Source of the DNA: Plotosus lineatus | Taxonomy: Eukaryota; Chordata; Actinopteri; Siluriformes; Plotosidae | Assembly: GCA_024760905.1 (NCBI GenBank) | Contig: CM045738.1 | Location: 43,432,297 to 43,496,296, forward strand | Reading direction: 5' to 3' | Length of the DNA: 64,000 nt | Shown: one piece after another, positions 11,743 to 24,226 of the stretch | How positions within the stretch are numbered: position 1 is the first letter of the stretch | How the letters are laid out: every line of letters starts with the position of its first letter | Position numbers and translations under genes: made by a program | Notes under the pieces: generated by a model | The model's database searches: none | What the model was told of the DNA's origin: nothing | What the model saw: the letters and a program-made list of their open reading frames with translations, nothing else

Positions 11743-12244
11743 TAATATACTAAGCCCCCATTATTAGCGGGGGTTGCGTTCCTCCCCCACCCGCGGATCC
11801 TGGAAATTCACGAGTTATTGACGTATGATATTCCATGCGCTAAAATATGCTTATTAAACACATTCTATAGACAGTCTTACTCATTAAAACAGTAAAATGT
11901 AGTAATGATTAAGTAAAAACTTTTAAATTTTGTACTGTGATAATATTTATGAATAAATAAAGTGCTTAGGTTCCTTCCCAGAAGATAGAGAAGATGCAGG
12001 GCATTTGAGTGACATCACAGTGGCTTAAATAATCATTAAAAACACATGAAAAAAATGTGAATTCACAATTCAAGCAATCACGTTGATGACATGTGCACGA
12101 AGGAGAAAAAAAAGAGGTGTACACATCATCTGCAACCATTCAGCAGGAGGGAGAAACAAAACCTCTCAGCCATTGGCCAAATTTGAATCACACGCGTGTA
12201 ATGTGGTTATGCATATGTATAACTTGCCAGGACTGCAGCTAATT

Positions 12245-12531
12245 CAGTGCTTCTCAAGTAGTGGGGCGTGCCCTCCTTGGGGAGGCGTGGTGGGGGATGC
12301 CAGGGGAATGCGTATGACCCTGGGGAACATGCTTTTTGTGCCATACTGTACTAGAATTAAGTGGTTTTTATTATTTAATGCTTTTTAATTTTTAACGTTA
12401 ATAAAGATACAAAGGTGTAACAATTTTACAGACAAATAATACTATTTATAGTCACATGCAGGGTGCTGGGGGACCTGACATGATTTTTTTTTTTCTTCTT
12501 AGAGGGGGCATCACAGAATTGACAAGCACTG
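12245..12531 (-). mobile_element. hAT MITE (TTCTCAA family), short copy
   Basis: Starts CAGTGCTTCTCAAGTAGTG and ends ..ttgacaagcactg. Flanking 8-mers agctaatt and cgctatac match weakly. No coding content. Confidence 0.68.
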
Positions 12532-12535
12532 CGCT

Positions 12536-12536
<1 letters not shown>

Positions 12537-12568
<32 letters not shown>
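12537..12568. repeat. (TA)n microsatellite
   Basis: Short TA run at the right edge of the hAT MITE. Confidence 0.85.
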
Positions 12569-12571
<3 letters not shown>

Positions 12572-13028
12572 CTTGTTGGTTTCATTTTCATGTTGTGTCT
12601 GTGTGAGTTTTCTGAATAGATAATGGACAGATAAGTGGATAGAATAATTGAAACTCACCTATGGATATACAGGTAAATTAAAAATATTATTTAAATATAA
12701 AAAGCACGCAGAGATGAAATGAATAACAGAGGAACCTGACAAGAACTGGGGCGCATTAGGCAGGAAGTGAGCAGTCAGTTCTTAAAGTCCCTGTGCTGAA
12801 AAGCAAGCAAGCGTACAAATCTAAGTGTCCAACACTGTGATGGCCAAACCGCGGTCTTGCTGGTTGTTCTTGGTGTTAATCCAGAAGGAGGTCCAAGGAA
12901 GGTCAACCAGTGAACTTGTGACTTGTGACAGGATGCCCCTGTCTAGCTGCAGCTCAGTTAGATGGTGTTTGTGCTACGACTGATCTCTGTTTAGCTCATG
13001 GATTTTTCAGGTCAGGTTTACCTGCTAC
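12569..13028. other. No gene seen
   Basis: Unique-looking sequence between a microsatellite and a SINE-A. Confidence 0.5.
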
Positions 13029-13039
13029 TGGTATCATGT

Positions 13040-13377
13040 TGGTGCAATGGTGGCCTGGTGGTAATGTGCTTGATCACTGATCCTAAGGTTGGGGGTTCGA
13101 GCCCCACTCTCAACAAGTTGTCACTGTCTCCCCAGTGCAGCTAACTGGGTTATCAAAGGCCAACCATGTGTCTCACTGTCTATGGTGAGAGGTTCATGTA
13201 AAAGAACCATTGCTGACTTTCACAAAAGTAGCTGCATAGCCGTCAGTGTGTTTCTGCCCTGTGGTGACCTGGCGAGCTGTCCAAGGTGAACTCTGCCCTC
13301 GCCTGGAGTCGGCTGGGATGGGCGCCGGCCTCCCCGTGACCCTAATTAGGATTAAGCAGTTCCAGAAAATGAATGAA
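13040..13377 (+). mobile_element. SINE-A, L2 end
   Basis: Duplication tggtatcatgt / tggtatcgtgt (13029-13039, 13378-13388). The head reads 'ggcctggtggtaatgtgctt'. Confidence 0.88.
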
Positions 13378-13388
13378 TGGTATCGTGT

Positions 13389-15602
13389 AAGTCATTACTA
13401 TCTATATCAAGGTCAGATATTTGGCGACTACACTGTATCCCCATCAAGCACCTGTTTTACCATGGAAGGTGGCTAGACACCCTGCAGGAATTAAAACAAA
13501 AACCTGTCAAAGGGCATAAGAACTTCTCTATGAGCTGATGGCAAATAGCCAACTCCAAATGAAAACCATTCCATCAGGAATCATGGTATCTTAGCAATGC
13601 AGAAAACAGTGAAACGAGACTTGCCGTCGCTGGATGCCGCCTGAGATGAGGCTTTGATATTGGCATGGAACAGGGCTGACAATAAGAAGATGCGTGACCT
13701 GGTCAGAACAGGTTGACTTTGAAAGAAGAAGAAGAAGACTGTGTATCTGAGTGTATTGTGCAAATAGAAGTTAATTTTAAAGTGCTCTATGCATGTTAAT
13801 GTCATACAGGCAACGTGTATTAATATATAAATAAATTATACACCTTATAATGACAATAAAAATATATAAATACTGTATAACAAACCTTATAAATAACAAA
13901 TCCATGTCCACGTCGAGAAGGAGAATCACTGGCGGCACTGGTGCTTGGTTAGGGCTTGTCAGCGCCTCCAGAGCCTTTGCTTTAGTACGTATAATGTTAG
14001 TGTCCAAACTCACATGCATTTAACTCTCTTTCTCCCTCTCCTCATATACTGCATGTGCTGGTGAGGGGCGTGGCTGTTACGCACAGGCGAAATCCAGAGA
14101 GCGCACCTGAATTCACTCAGTGTGCTATAAAGAGCTCCGTGCTCAACCAGTTTCCATGTTGATACTCTCCCAGTGATTTTGGTTTTTGTTTTTCCCTCAC
14201 CACTACGGTGAACACGATTTTTCCCGCACCCCAGTGCTTCCCCTGAACTCAATAAAAGTCATTGTTTCATGAGGGAGGAAAGGTGTGTTGGATGCTGGGA
14301 AATATAATCTCGACCAATCAGCTTGCTGGATTCACAGCCAATCAGAGAACACTCAAGTCAAGCATGAGACCACAGCATGTTGGGTAGCATCGTTGAATGT
14401 ACATGTAGTGCTGTACTTTAGTACAATTTCCATAAGCTCTCAAATGCCAAGTACTAATAACATCAGCAAAACATTGCTCACGTGAAAGGGAGTAGCATAC
14501 TTGTACAGAGCAAACACTCATAGAGTGCAGACAGATGAATGCACACACAATTTACTGCAGAACAAAAATCGGTGTGTCACAGTACTTTCCGTATTGCTCA
14601 CACGAAAGCTAATAATAAAATCAACTTGTGCAGCATTGTCCCTTGGAGTGACCCACGACCCAGACCCCTGCTTTAGTGTTTCACTTTAGCTTTTTCAGCA
14701 ACACGACAACAAATTGAAGAATCCTCTGCAGTAAAACAGCGCATAAGAAGATTACACCGAGGAGAACAGCTGACCAGTTCTGGTGTAATAGATACTCATA
14801 CGGTTGCTAATGACGCCTACTCTGTTGTGCCATGATTGTTTTGCTAGTCAGTGCAGGCTAAAAACATATCATTATCATGCTCTGCTCTTTTCACTGAGCC
14901 AATCATCGAGAAAATTAGATGTCATGGACATGAAGAAGGGATGCAGAACAATGTAACCATAGAGACTTGGCCCAGTGTGATGGGAGTCACATCAAGAGGA
15001 GGGGAAGTGTCTTTACGATCAGGCTATAAAGAGGACACAGGACTGGGTTTATTGTACCATTAAGTCATGACTCCTACAAGTTTGGGAATTCAGTCTTTAT
15101 ATCTACAGGACATCTGAACGCAGCTTCTCATTACTCAGTTTCAAGTTGGGAAAGCTGTGGTTAAGTGTTTAGCGATGAGAAAACACCATCCCTAGGCAGC
15201 TTCATACACAGCAAGCTGCAGTGCACTAGATGTTCAGACTCCTGTCTGTCATAGTCAGTATTAAACGTTTCAGCAGTTTGTACTACTGGAGCTTTTAATG
15301 TGGGATCAGATTAGACGTACTCACCTTTTACCCCCATACAAACATCAACGAGCTTTGGGCACCCATGACACGCTTGCCAACTGACTGGTTGACCTTCTTT
15401 GGCCCACCTTTGCTAGATACTTACCACTGTATACCAAGAACACCCCACAAGACCCGAAGCCCAGTCATCAGAATGTGGCTCTTTTCTCTTGTTCATTTGG
15501 GCCCATGCCAGTCAAAAATATGGGATCACAAATAAAATGAACAAAGAATGTGCTGTTTGATGCGATCCTGTAACAAATTGCATTTAACTGATTCGTTGAT
15601 GG
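13389..15602. other. No gene seen in 2.2 kb
   Basis: The longest repeat-poor stretch of the left half. Frames are short and unrelated to known proteins, and I see no splice-bounded exon with a recognisable domain. It could hold non-coding or regulatory DNA. Confidence 0.45.
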
Positions 15603-16560
15603 GTGGCAAGGTGCACAGTGGCGCAGTGGGCATCATGTCTGCTTCACAGCAAGAAGGTACTGTGATACCTCACCTTACGAAATTAATCCATTCCAGAGCC
15701 TTTTTCTTAACCTGGATTTTTCATAAGTTGAACCGCATTTTACATGTAAAACGTGTGATTTGTTCAAAGGCCCCCAGCAGCTATAGTCCTTTGCGATATC
15801 ACTCAACCACATGCCACGAGCCCGCTTCTTCTCACTCACACAAGAAATCACACGTGCGTGTGTGTGTGCGCACGTGTGTGTTGACCATGTCTTCTTAGCA
15901 GAGTTAAAATCTTACAAATGTTTATGGAAGTTTAAAAGCCTGAGTCAAAAAATAAAGCAAGAAACTCATGAAACAACAGTAACTCTGTCCTTTACACGAA
16001 AAGCATTATGGGAGATGCAGCTCCATAATAGCCAATGGGAGAGAGCTGCGTCATGCATCCTAGCCAATGCGGGGGAGGATGTCGGGAGATAGCCAATGGG
16101 AGGAAGCTGCATCATCCCTTATCCAATGGGAGGCCAGCGGGGCAGGATGTTTGAAGATAGGCAATGGGAGAGCAGCTCGTGCATTGTTTGAATGTTTGAA
16201 TGTCGCGTTTGAATGTTTGAATGGCGCATTTGGTGCGTTTCGTAAGGAGAACTTGTTTCGTATACAGAGACAAAAAATTTTGGAAAATGTTTTCTGTAAC
16301 CTGGATTTTTCGTTTTCTGGGACTATCGTAAGGTGAGGTACCGCTGTACTGGGTTTGAATCCCAAGCTCAGGGCGTTTCTGTGTGGAGTTTGCATGTTCT
16401 CCACGTGCTGTTGTGGGGTTTTGGTTTTTGTTTGGGTACTCTGTTTTCCTACAACGGTCCAAAAACATGCACAGTAGGATAATTGGCTGTTCCAAATTGC
16501 CCCTAGGGTGTGACTGTACACGGTTGTATGTGTATTGGCTCTGCAACAATCTCTCCATTT
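15603..16560 (+). mobile_element. SINE-C split by a Tigger MITE
   Basis: Head to 'acagcaagaagg' (15603-15657), then the MITE, then 'ctgggtttgaatcccaagct' and onward (16349-16560). The TA at the break is duplicated. Confidence 0.82.
15660..16346. mobile_element. Tigger-type MITE inserted in a SINE-C
   Basis: The left end is CTGTGATACCTCACCTTACG and the right end is the inverse of CAGCGGTACCTCACCTTACG, 18 of 20 matching. TA flanks it at 15658-15659 and 16347-16348. Internal repeats of 'agccaatggga' with a spacing of about 30-50 bases lie at 16028-16165, and 'gaatgtttgaatg' repeats at 16189-16220. The longest frames inside are not related to known proteins. Confidence 0.85.
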
Positions 16561-16650
16561 TTATGATGAATCATTCTGGTACTTTTTGAAGAAAAAAAAA
16601 TCTCTTTTCTGATCCTGATTTGTAATTGTAGTATAAATTCCATTATTATT

Positions 16651-16704
16651 ATTATTAAGAAGAAGAAGAAGAAGAAGAAGAGAAGGAGGAGGAGGAGGAG
16701 GAGG
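16651..16704. repeat. (ATT)n, (GAA)n and (GGA)n repeats
   Basis: Consecutive trinucleotide runs after the SINE-C. Confidence 0.85.
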
Positions 16705-16970
16705 GGGAAATAATCTTCATGGCGGCTGTCAGTGCTAACCCTTAACAAATGCAGATTTTATCCCATCCTGCCCCGTGGTGTATTCACTCATTCCTTTACC
16801 GAACTGGTTAATACTGCTACACTTCTGGGGACCCCAGCAATACACTGGAAAAAGGTGGAGTACACCCTGAACTGCTTTCTAGACCACTAGGGCCAACACA
16901 CATACAACCCATCAAACTCACTCACACCCCACTCACAGCAAGGGGCAATTTAAAACAGCCAGTTAACCTA

Positions 16971-17310
16971 AGGGGCAGTGGTGGTCTAGTGGTATAAAGC
17001 ACCGGATCGCTGATCTAAAGGTTGGGGGTTTGAGTCCCACTCTCCACAAGGTTGTCACTGTCCCCCCCCCCAGTGCAGCTAACTGGGTTATCAAAGGCCA
17101 TGTGTATGGTGAGAGGCATGTAAAAGAACCATTGCTGACCTTTGACAAGAATAGCTGCAAAGCCATCGGCATGTTTCCGCCCTGCGATGGCCCGGCGAGC
17201 TGTCCAGGGTGTACTCTGCCCTCGCCCTGAGTTGGCTGGGATGGGCACCAGCCTCCCCGCGACCCTAATTAGGATGAAGCGGATACAGAAAATGAACTGA
17301 ACTGATGAAT
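16971..17310 (+). mobile_element. SINE-A, L2 end
   Basis: Perfect 10-bp duplication agttaaccta (16961-16970, 17311-17320). The body is shortened near 17100 (gccatgtgtatggtg). Confidence 0.9.
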
Positions 17311-17527
17311 AGTTAACCTAATGTGCATGTTTTTTTGGATTGTGGAAGGAAACCACTCAAGGCTGTGACTCTCCACCCAAATTAAAAAAAGAGAGAGAGA
17401 GAGAAAAAAAAAATTATTGAAAAATATACAAAAGATATTTTTAACTTTGCTTTATAACCTTGAGACAGAGACTGGCTAACAAGCAGAGCATGTTGGAACA
17501 GCAGCTCATCATGTAATGTAGTGACTT

Positions 17528-17536
<9 letters not shown>

Positions 17537-17571
<35 letters not shown>
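17537..17571. repeat. (CT)n microsatellite
   Basis: Pure CT run of 35 bases. Confidence 0.88.
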
Positions 17572-17572
<1 letters not shown>

Positions 17573-17889
17573 TACTGGAAATGGACCTGGGATGGAAGCC
17601 CTGAAATTGAGCATTTTGTGTAAACACTTATGTGACCTCTCAGACATGGACTCAAAGCGTCTCGATCAGGGATGAGCCACTTGTGAAGCAAAAGCATGAA
17701 ATTAGTCTGGTTGTCCAGAGCCTTTGAACATGTAATAGATTTTTTTTTTTTTTTTTGTGATTGCAGGAAGAGGGGGACTTTCGAGCCATTTTGCTAAATG
17801 CAGGCATCACATTCAAGACTTCAGAGAATAAACCAACCTATACTAAGACATGATATACAGTAATGAAGTTTTGACAATGAAAGATTTTT

Positions 17890-18200
17890 AAGAAGGTGGC
17901 AGTGTGGTTATGATATACCCTTACAGCAAGATGGTCCTGGGTTCGAGTCCCTGGCATTTGAGTGTGGAGTCTGCATGTCCTTCCTGTAATTGGGTGGGTT
18001 TTGTCCTGGTACTCTAGTTTCCAAAGACATGCACAGCAGACGAATTGGCTGTTCCAAAGTGCCCGAGATATGGATGGGACTGTGCATGATTGTGTGTGTT
18101 TTGTCCCTACAATGGTCAGGTGCACTGTTCAGGGTGTATATGTCTTCACACAGTGTTGGCTGAGATAGGCACCCGCCTCCCTGTGACCCTAGTAGTTTTT
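17890..18200 (+). mobile_element. SINE-C
   Basis: 'gaaggtggcagtgtggttat' to 'cctccctgtgaccctagtag'. The B box is GGGTTCGAGTCC. The tail is truncated. Confidence 0.75.
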
Positions 18201-18544
18201 AATACTGACGGTTCACTTGGGATCAAGGACTCAACTGCTGTTTTAAGACAGAAGAGTCTTTATGCATTTTTAGTGGGACATTCAATATTTATCTGAACAA
18301 TATCACTTACACTAATGTGATTATATTTCAGAACAGCAGCTGCGTCGTGTCGCGCCGGCTATAATTCGATTCACAGGTTTGTTTTAATGGACTTGGTCAA
18401 ATAGCTTCTATAATAACTGCTGATTTACAGGGACTTGTACATCAGATGTGCAGTAAACAGATGTGCTGTTGTATCCTGAACATCAGCACAGGGCCCTGCT
18501 GGTATTCAGCACAATCGCATAATTATATATCCTGTTATATATGT

Positions 18545-18968
18545 TCTACGGTCACAAGCTTTGGGTAACGACCAAAAAAACAAGCTCGCGGATACAACCG
18601 GCTGAAATGAGCTTCCTTCACAAGTTGGCCGGGCTCTCCCTCAGAAATAGGGTGAGAAGCTTGGCCACCCAAGTGGGAGCTTGGAGTAGAACCGTTGCTC
18701 CTCCATGTTGAGAGGAGCCAGTTGAGGTGGCTCGTGTATCTGATTAGAATACCTCCTGAACTTCTCCTTCATATGGTGTTTGGAGCATGTCCAGCAAGGA
18801 GGAGACACTGGGGTCGACCCAGTATACACTGGATGGACTATGTCTATCGGCTGGTCTGCGAACGCCTCGGCGTCACCCCGGAAGAGCTTGAGGAAAAAGA
18901 TTGACGTCTGGACCTCACTGCTTCGGGTGCTGCCCCCAAGACCCGACCCCGGAACAAGAAGAAGAAGA
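18545..18968 (+). pseudogene. LINE 3' end, clade unassigned
   Basis: The sequence resembles the 3' coding and UTR end common in fish LINEs: a cattggatggactatgtctatcggctgg-like segment, GRPSIHWMDYVYRLVCERL in one frame, then 'cgaccccggaacaagaagaa'. The frame is broken in places. A second copy is at 51391-51665 on the other strand. Confidence 0.65.
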
Positions 18969-19002
18969 TGATGATGCTATGATGCACTGTGATAGTCATT
19001 CA

Positions 19003-19345
19003 TTTTCTGAACTGCTTAATCCTAATTAGGGTCGTGGGGAGGCCGAAGCCCAACTCAGCCGACTCCAGGCAAGCGCGGCATACACTCTGGACAGCTCGCC
19101 CCGCCATCACAGGGCCAATACTCACACAGCCGTTGACATCTAGGGGTGATTTGGAAGAGAAAAGTAACCCACTGTGCATGTTTTTGGACTGTGGGAGGTC
19201 CGAGTACCTGTGTGGAGGAAACCCACACAAGCGCAGGGGGAACATGCAAACTCCACACAGAAACACATGAGCTGCGAATTGAACCCAGGACCTTCTTGCT
19301 CAGAAGCGGACATGCTCACCACTACACCACCATGCCACTCCACTG
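19003..19345 (-). mobile_element. SINE-C with L2 end
   Basis: Reverse copy, from head 'ggagtggcatggtggtgtag' (19345) to '..cagttcagaaaatgaatg' (19003). A good full-length example. Confidence 0.85.
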
Positions 19346-20034
19346 TGATATTATTTTCTTTATAAAATAATGTCCATGTCCACTTCATGTCCTGTTACGG
19401 GAAAACTGGATATTAAGCGAGAAATAAACCTGAGGCCCCACCTACAGTAGGGGTCATCTTATTTATCCAATCAATAGGACAGGAGTTTTGACCAAAGTGT
19501 GCCAATTAATATTATGCGATTGTTTTTAATATCAGGCACAACATCAACAATATTTATGACCTACGTTCTGTTATTTCTCAGCATGTCGTTAAATCAGTGG
19601 GCGGACGTACTATTTGAACGTACACTGAGATGTTCACGTTGTGTCTGCAGTGCAGAATGAGCTTTGTGCTAATTATGTTCTCAAATCCATTTCACTACTA
19701 ATGAAGTGCATTTACCTCCAGAAGTGCTGTGGATCCTTGCTGACAAACAAACAATTCACACTACAACATTTCACATGTTCAAAACAGGTTTCCATGGAAT
19801 CTTATTGATGAAATAACACTACAAGAGCAACAGCATTGACATCATCCAAATTTAGAAGATGGAGAAAGTAAAAACCACATGTCTCCAATACAGCTGCCAA
19901 TGTTCATCTAAAAGATTGGATTTCCTGAAACACCGTTCAATACTTTAGTATTTTTGTCAAGACTGTAATATACTGAAAGTTTGAGCCATGGCTTCACTGC
20001 CTCGCAGTGTCTTTCAGTGTTAGGAGATAAACGA
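19346..20034. other. No gene seen
   Basis: Unique-looking AT-rich DNA between SINE-C and a LINE fragment. Confidence 0.5.
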
Positions 20035-20165
20035 AGGGGGAGAGGGGAACGAGCTGGAGTACCGGTCGGTCATCGTTGACTTCGTGGACGGGTGTGAGCG
20101 CAACCACTTGTGCTTGAACACTAGGAAGACGAAGGAGATGGTGGTCGACTTCAGAAGAAGCACAC

Positions 20166-20203
<38 letters not shown>

Positions 20204-21068
20204 GAACGTCCAGGGACAGAACATTGAGATAGTGAACAGTTTCAAATACCTGGGCGTTCACCTTAACAATAAACTGGACTGGTCCCACAACACCAACACC
20301 CTGTACAAGAAGGGCCAGAGTCGCCTCCACCTTCTGAGGAGACTCAGGTCCTTTGGAGTATGCAGACCTCTGCTCAAGACTTTTTATGACTCTGTGATAG
20401 CCTCTGCAAGCCACTACGCTGCCATCTGCTGGGCCCCGGGCAGCACAGAGCGGGACAGAAAGAGACTGAACAAGCTGGTCAGGAGGGCCAGCGCTGTCCT
20501 CGGCTGCCCACTGGACTCTGTGGAGGAGGTGAGTGAGAGGAGGATGGTAGCAAAGCTCACATCCATCATGGACAACAGCTCTCACCCACTGCACCAGACT
20601 GTAGAGAAGCTGAGTAGCTCCTTCAGTGGACGACTGAGACATCCTCAGCGCAGGAAGGAGCGCTACCGTAGGTCGTTCATTCCCACCGCTGTCAGACTGT
20701 ACAACGCCACTTTGTAACTGTCTGTGAAAATACCGGTTATGTGCAATAAAAACCCCGTGCACTTTAATCAACTACATCTACCCCACTGACTGTGAACCAT
20801 ATCAACCCATCTACTCTGCCCTCAGATACATATACACTTTAATATAGGCCAGTCTACAAAGTCGTTCCCTTCTTTTCTTTTATTGTTTATTAATTTATAC
20901 TATTTATGTATCTATTTATTTATTTACTTATATAATATATATGTATGTGTGTATGTTTGTACTTGTATCTATTTTTGCACCCCCTACTGATGGTGCCTCA
21001 AGAGCCTGTAACAGTGAATTTCTCCATTGTGAGATTAATAAAGCTGTATCTTATCTTATCTTATCTTC
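20035..21068 (+). pseudogene. LINE 3' part, jockey superfamily (CR1/L2/Rex1-like)
   Basis: Frames covering 20035-20160 (FVDGCERNHLCLNTRKTKEM) and 20202-20717 (FKYLGVHLNNKLDWSHNTNT, LLRRLRSFGVCRPLLKTFYDS, RYRRSFIPTAVRLYN) are the C-terminal part of a reverse transcriptase ORF. A (CA)n run at 20168-20199 splits them. A 3'UTR and a TTATC repeat tail (about 21048-21067) follow. The exact clade is uncertain. Confidence 0.8.
20168..20199. repeat. (CA)n microsatellite within the LINE ORF
   Basis: Separates the two frames of the 20035 LINE fragment. Confidence 0.88.
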
Positions 21069-21767
21069 TGAGGGTCAGTGACACCGTGCTGATTGTGATT
21101 GTCTCTGTGTTGATGCGGTGTGACAACGGGAACCAAAGGAGAAATGCTGGGAAACATGGCTCGGCAGCTGCTGCGTAGCCTTTCCGAGCTAATGCTAGGA
21201 ATTATTCTTGATAAATTAAGGTTGAATCCTCCTGCTGCTAGTTTCATCCCTGGAGCCACATTGCCATTACTCTTTCAATTTGGATCTTTATTCGTTGTTT
21301 CACAAATTAAAGTTCCCACATGGCCGCGGTTTATATATGTCTGTGATCTGTTGGGTTATTGCCAATTGAGTTGGTCTGCCACATTGGTTCTAGTTGAGCT
21401 AGCGCTATGTGACAGATGGTAAGAGCAGCCATAATGTGATCAGAGACAGGGGTGCATAGACGATGCACAGATTGCTATTCAGGACAGTAATTCAAAAAAA
21501 AAAAAAAAAACGCCAATAACGCCAATTTAAGTTTGGCCAACACAAATGCACGGCAGCACATCTGGATATCATATTACATGAAATTTTCTGTGGTATACAC
21601 TTACGCTACTGTTTCTTACTGGAAACACTCTGACCTCCAGCAAGATAAAATAAATTAATATTGGAATATCAGATTGTTTTCTAGTGTAGATTATTATTTT
21701 TAGGGGGGAAATGTATATAAGCTGTTCATAACAATACAAAATATACTGCTCTGTGTTTTCAGTTCCA
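21069..21767. other. No gene seen
   Basis: A poly(A) run lies at 21494-21510; 21120-21420 has an open frame of 100 residues without recognisable domains. Confidence 0.45.
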
Positions 21768-21890
21768 TCCATCCATTCAACTATCCATTCAACCATCCAT
21801 CCATCCATCCAACCAACCAGCCAGCCATTCAGTCAGCCATTTATCCATCCATCCAGCCAGCCAGCCAGCCAGCTATCAATCCATCCACAG
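21768..21890. repeat. (CCAT)n/(CAGC)n tetranucleotide repeat
   Basis: CCAT, CAAC and CAGC units mixed over about 120 bases. Confidence 0.85.
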
Positions 21891-22155
21891 TGGTAGCCCT
21901 GGTGCAAAGGTATTGGATTAGTGATCTTAGGGTTTGGGGTTCAAGCCCCTCTCCCAATGGTTGTCATTGCTGTGCCCCCAGTGCAGCTAACTTGGTCATC
22001 AAAGGCTGGCCATGTCTCTCCCTGTCCATAGTGAGCTGTTCATATTAAAGAACCATTGCTGGCTTTAGTCAAGAGGAGCTGTATAGCCGTCAGTGTGTTT
22101 CTGCCCTGTGATGGCCCGGCAAGCCTGTCCAGAGTGTACTCTGTCTTCACCTTGA
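21886..22155 (+). mobile_element. SINE-A, tail truncated
   Basis: Head 'gtggtagccctggtgcaaag' and full body, ending at 'gtactctgtcttcacctt' before the L2 end is complete. It follows a CCAT/CAGC repeat. Confidence 0.75.
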
Positions 22156-22821
22156 ACAACTTCAACGTCCAACTTAATTTCCCCTCAGTATGCAGTTGAT
22201 TCCCATGCAAAGCAACAAAGCAGAACAAAGGACATCAAGTCAGTGGGGAAGAAGGGACTTAATCAAACATCCTCAGACGTACCAGTATTCAGAGCAGGCT
22301 TTCTAGCAAAGTCGAAATGTGGTGTCTCTGCTCGTTGGTGTTATCAGATGTTTTACCTCTTGAGATAAAGCCACTGTATTCACTTTCATGAAATTGTTTC
22401 TTGATTGTAGGCTTTGATTGTAGAATACATTCTCAAGTGCGTCCTTGCCTAGATTGGGATGATGTAAATATGTGATTATTCAAAGAAATAATACTTTGAT
22501 CATCCAAATAAGTTGTCTTCAGTGGTCTTCCATGTCTTCGGCGGTGCAGAGCTCACCAGTGCATTCCATTGTTTTAACAATGTACAATATTGCTAGCGTA
22601 GCTACTCTTAAAGTTTTTGCTCTGCTCTGATAGATGTGTTAGTACTTTTGAGTCTTGTGATGGCCTCCTTTACTAAACACACCTCAAATCAATTCCAGAA
22701 CTTCTATCTCTGTCAAGAAACAGGTAACTGGCCAGTCAAATTTCTGAGAAGCCTTTTGAAAATTAGCATATCTGTTATTTTCACTTCACCTAGTTTTTAA
22801 AAAATAGCTCAGTTGTATATA

Positions 22822-23741
22822 CAGTGATACTTCAGATAATGAATTTAATCTGTTCTGAGGGCGAGCTCATAAGCCAAAAAGTTCTTTAGATGAAACAGTT
22901 ATTTCCATAAGAAACAACAGAAAACTAATTAAACCGTTCCAAACCCTCCAAACTCATATAACCTCCCACAAACATGTATATTTGACCTAATATATTAAAG
23001 ATAAATGTGTAAAAACAATAAATATGTCCTAATAATAATAATAATAATAATACATGTACATTTACATCAATAATAATTAATATTAAATAATAATAAAAAA
23101 AAGAATAAACAATAAGTCAACTCACCCTTCCGATCATCGACTGCAGCAAAGATGTCATGTGGGCAGGCAGGAGGTGGTTGCATAACAGAGGAGGAGGAGG
23201 AGGAAGGGGAGGAGGGGGAGGAGGAGACTTTTGTGCGTGTGCACGCTACGAATGCCAGCAAAGAAAGGCTCGTGGTGAGCTCTCACAAGGCTAGTGCTTC
23301 TCAAATAGTGTGGTGCGCCCCACTGTGATGCCAGGGGTGGCGCGTATGACCCTGGAGAACATGCTTTTTTTGCCATACTGTACTAGAATTAAGTGTAATT
23401 GCACATCCACTACAGTAGGTGGCAGTGGCACTCTCATTGTTGCACTATGATGTAGGGGAAAAGCACCAAGCAAACGATATGAAGTGAAGTAAACACTATT
23501 TATAGTTATGCGCAGTGCGATTGGGGGGGGGTGGGTTTCTTCCTAGAGGAGGCATCACAGAAAACAATTGAGAAACACTCGGAGTTCTCGGAGCGTGGAA
23601 GAATAGATAGTTAATTGGCCCAGAAAATCCATTTCTAGAAGAGCTCACAAAGTGAATTTTTGCTCGTTAGATGGAGCAGATTTTTTGGGAGTTCAAAGAT
23701 TGTATCATGGAAAACCCGTCATAAGGGACAAGGCATCACTG
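22822..23741 (-). mobile_element. Tigger-type MITE, second copy with the same internal hAT
   Basis: It starts CAGTGATACTTCAG and ends ..aaggcatcactg, flanked by TA on both sides. Inverted, it matches the 4624 copy on both sides of the hAT element (for example 'agctcaccac(a/g)(a/g)gcctttc' and 'catccttgcgc'-like blocks). It lacks the SINEs of the first copy. Confidence 0.78.
23291..23581 (-). mobile_element. hAT MITE within the second Tigger copy
   Basis: From 'agtgcttctcaaatagtg' to 'aattgagaaacact'. It has the same position relative to Tigger sequence as the 5320 copy, so it is an old passenger rather than a new insertion. A (G)n run at 23524-23531 is internal. Confidence 0.72.
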
Positions 23742-24226
23742 TATATAGTAAATGCAATGGTGGATAAGGGTGTCTACCAAATGCCAGAAATGTAAAAGGA
23801 TCAAAGTGAAATGATTAACGCTTCAGTCAGGGAACTTGAGCACAAGTTGTTCATATTTATGAGACGAAAGAAGGCTATTTTAGTAGTAATATTATCCACA
23901 TGACCATCAAGTAAGACATGCTCCTCACACCAAAGCCTTTTAGTGCCACTCACAATGCAAGTCACTAAAATTTCCCAAAATTACTGTACTATCAGAATGC
24001 CTGTAGTATTGAAGCCAAAGTACTTACAGTATGTCTTGTCGACGTAGGAGGAAGGAACTCAGCATCCAATGTTTAATGTCCCTTACACGTTACTTTATAA
24101 AGTCGGTATGTTGTTAGCAATCTATCAGAGACCACATGCAGTGGTGTTGTTGGAGGCTCTAGCATAAAGCAACCTGATGTTTTTTGGATCGTTTAAACAG
24201 AGTGTGAAAAGCTGGATAGTCTAAAG

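Noticed and set aside
12083..12388. 101-residue plus-strand frame
   Set aside because: It runs into the hAT MITE at 12245 and has no domain.
16060..16558. Two minus-strand frames of about 150 residues
   Set aside because: They span a Tigger MITE and SINE-C sequence; no recognised domain.
20199..20771. 190-residue minus-strand frame
   Set aside because: Antisense of the LINE reverse transcriptase end on the plus strand.
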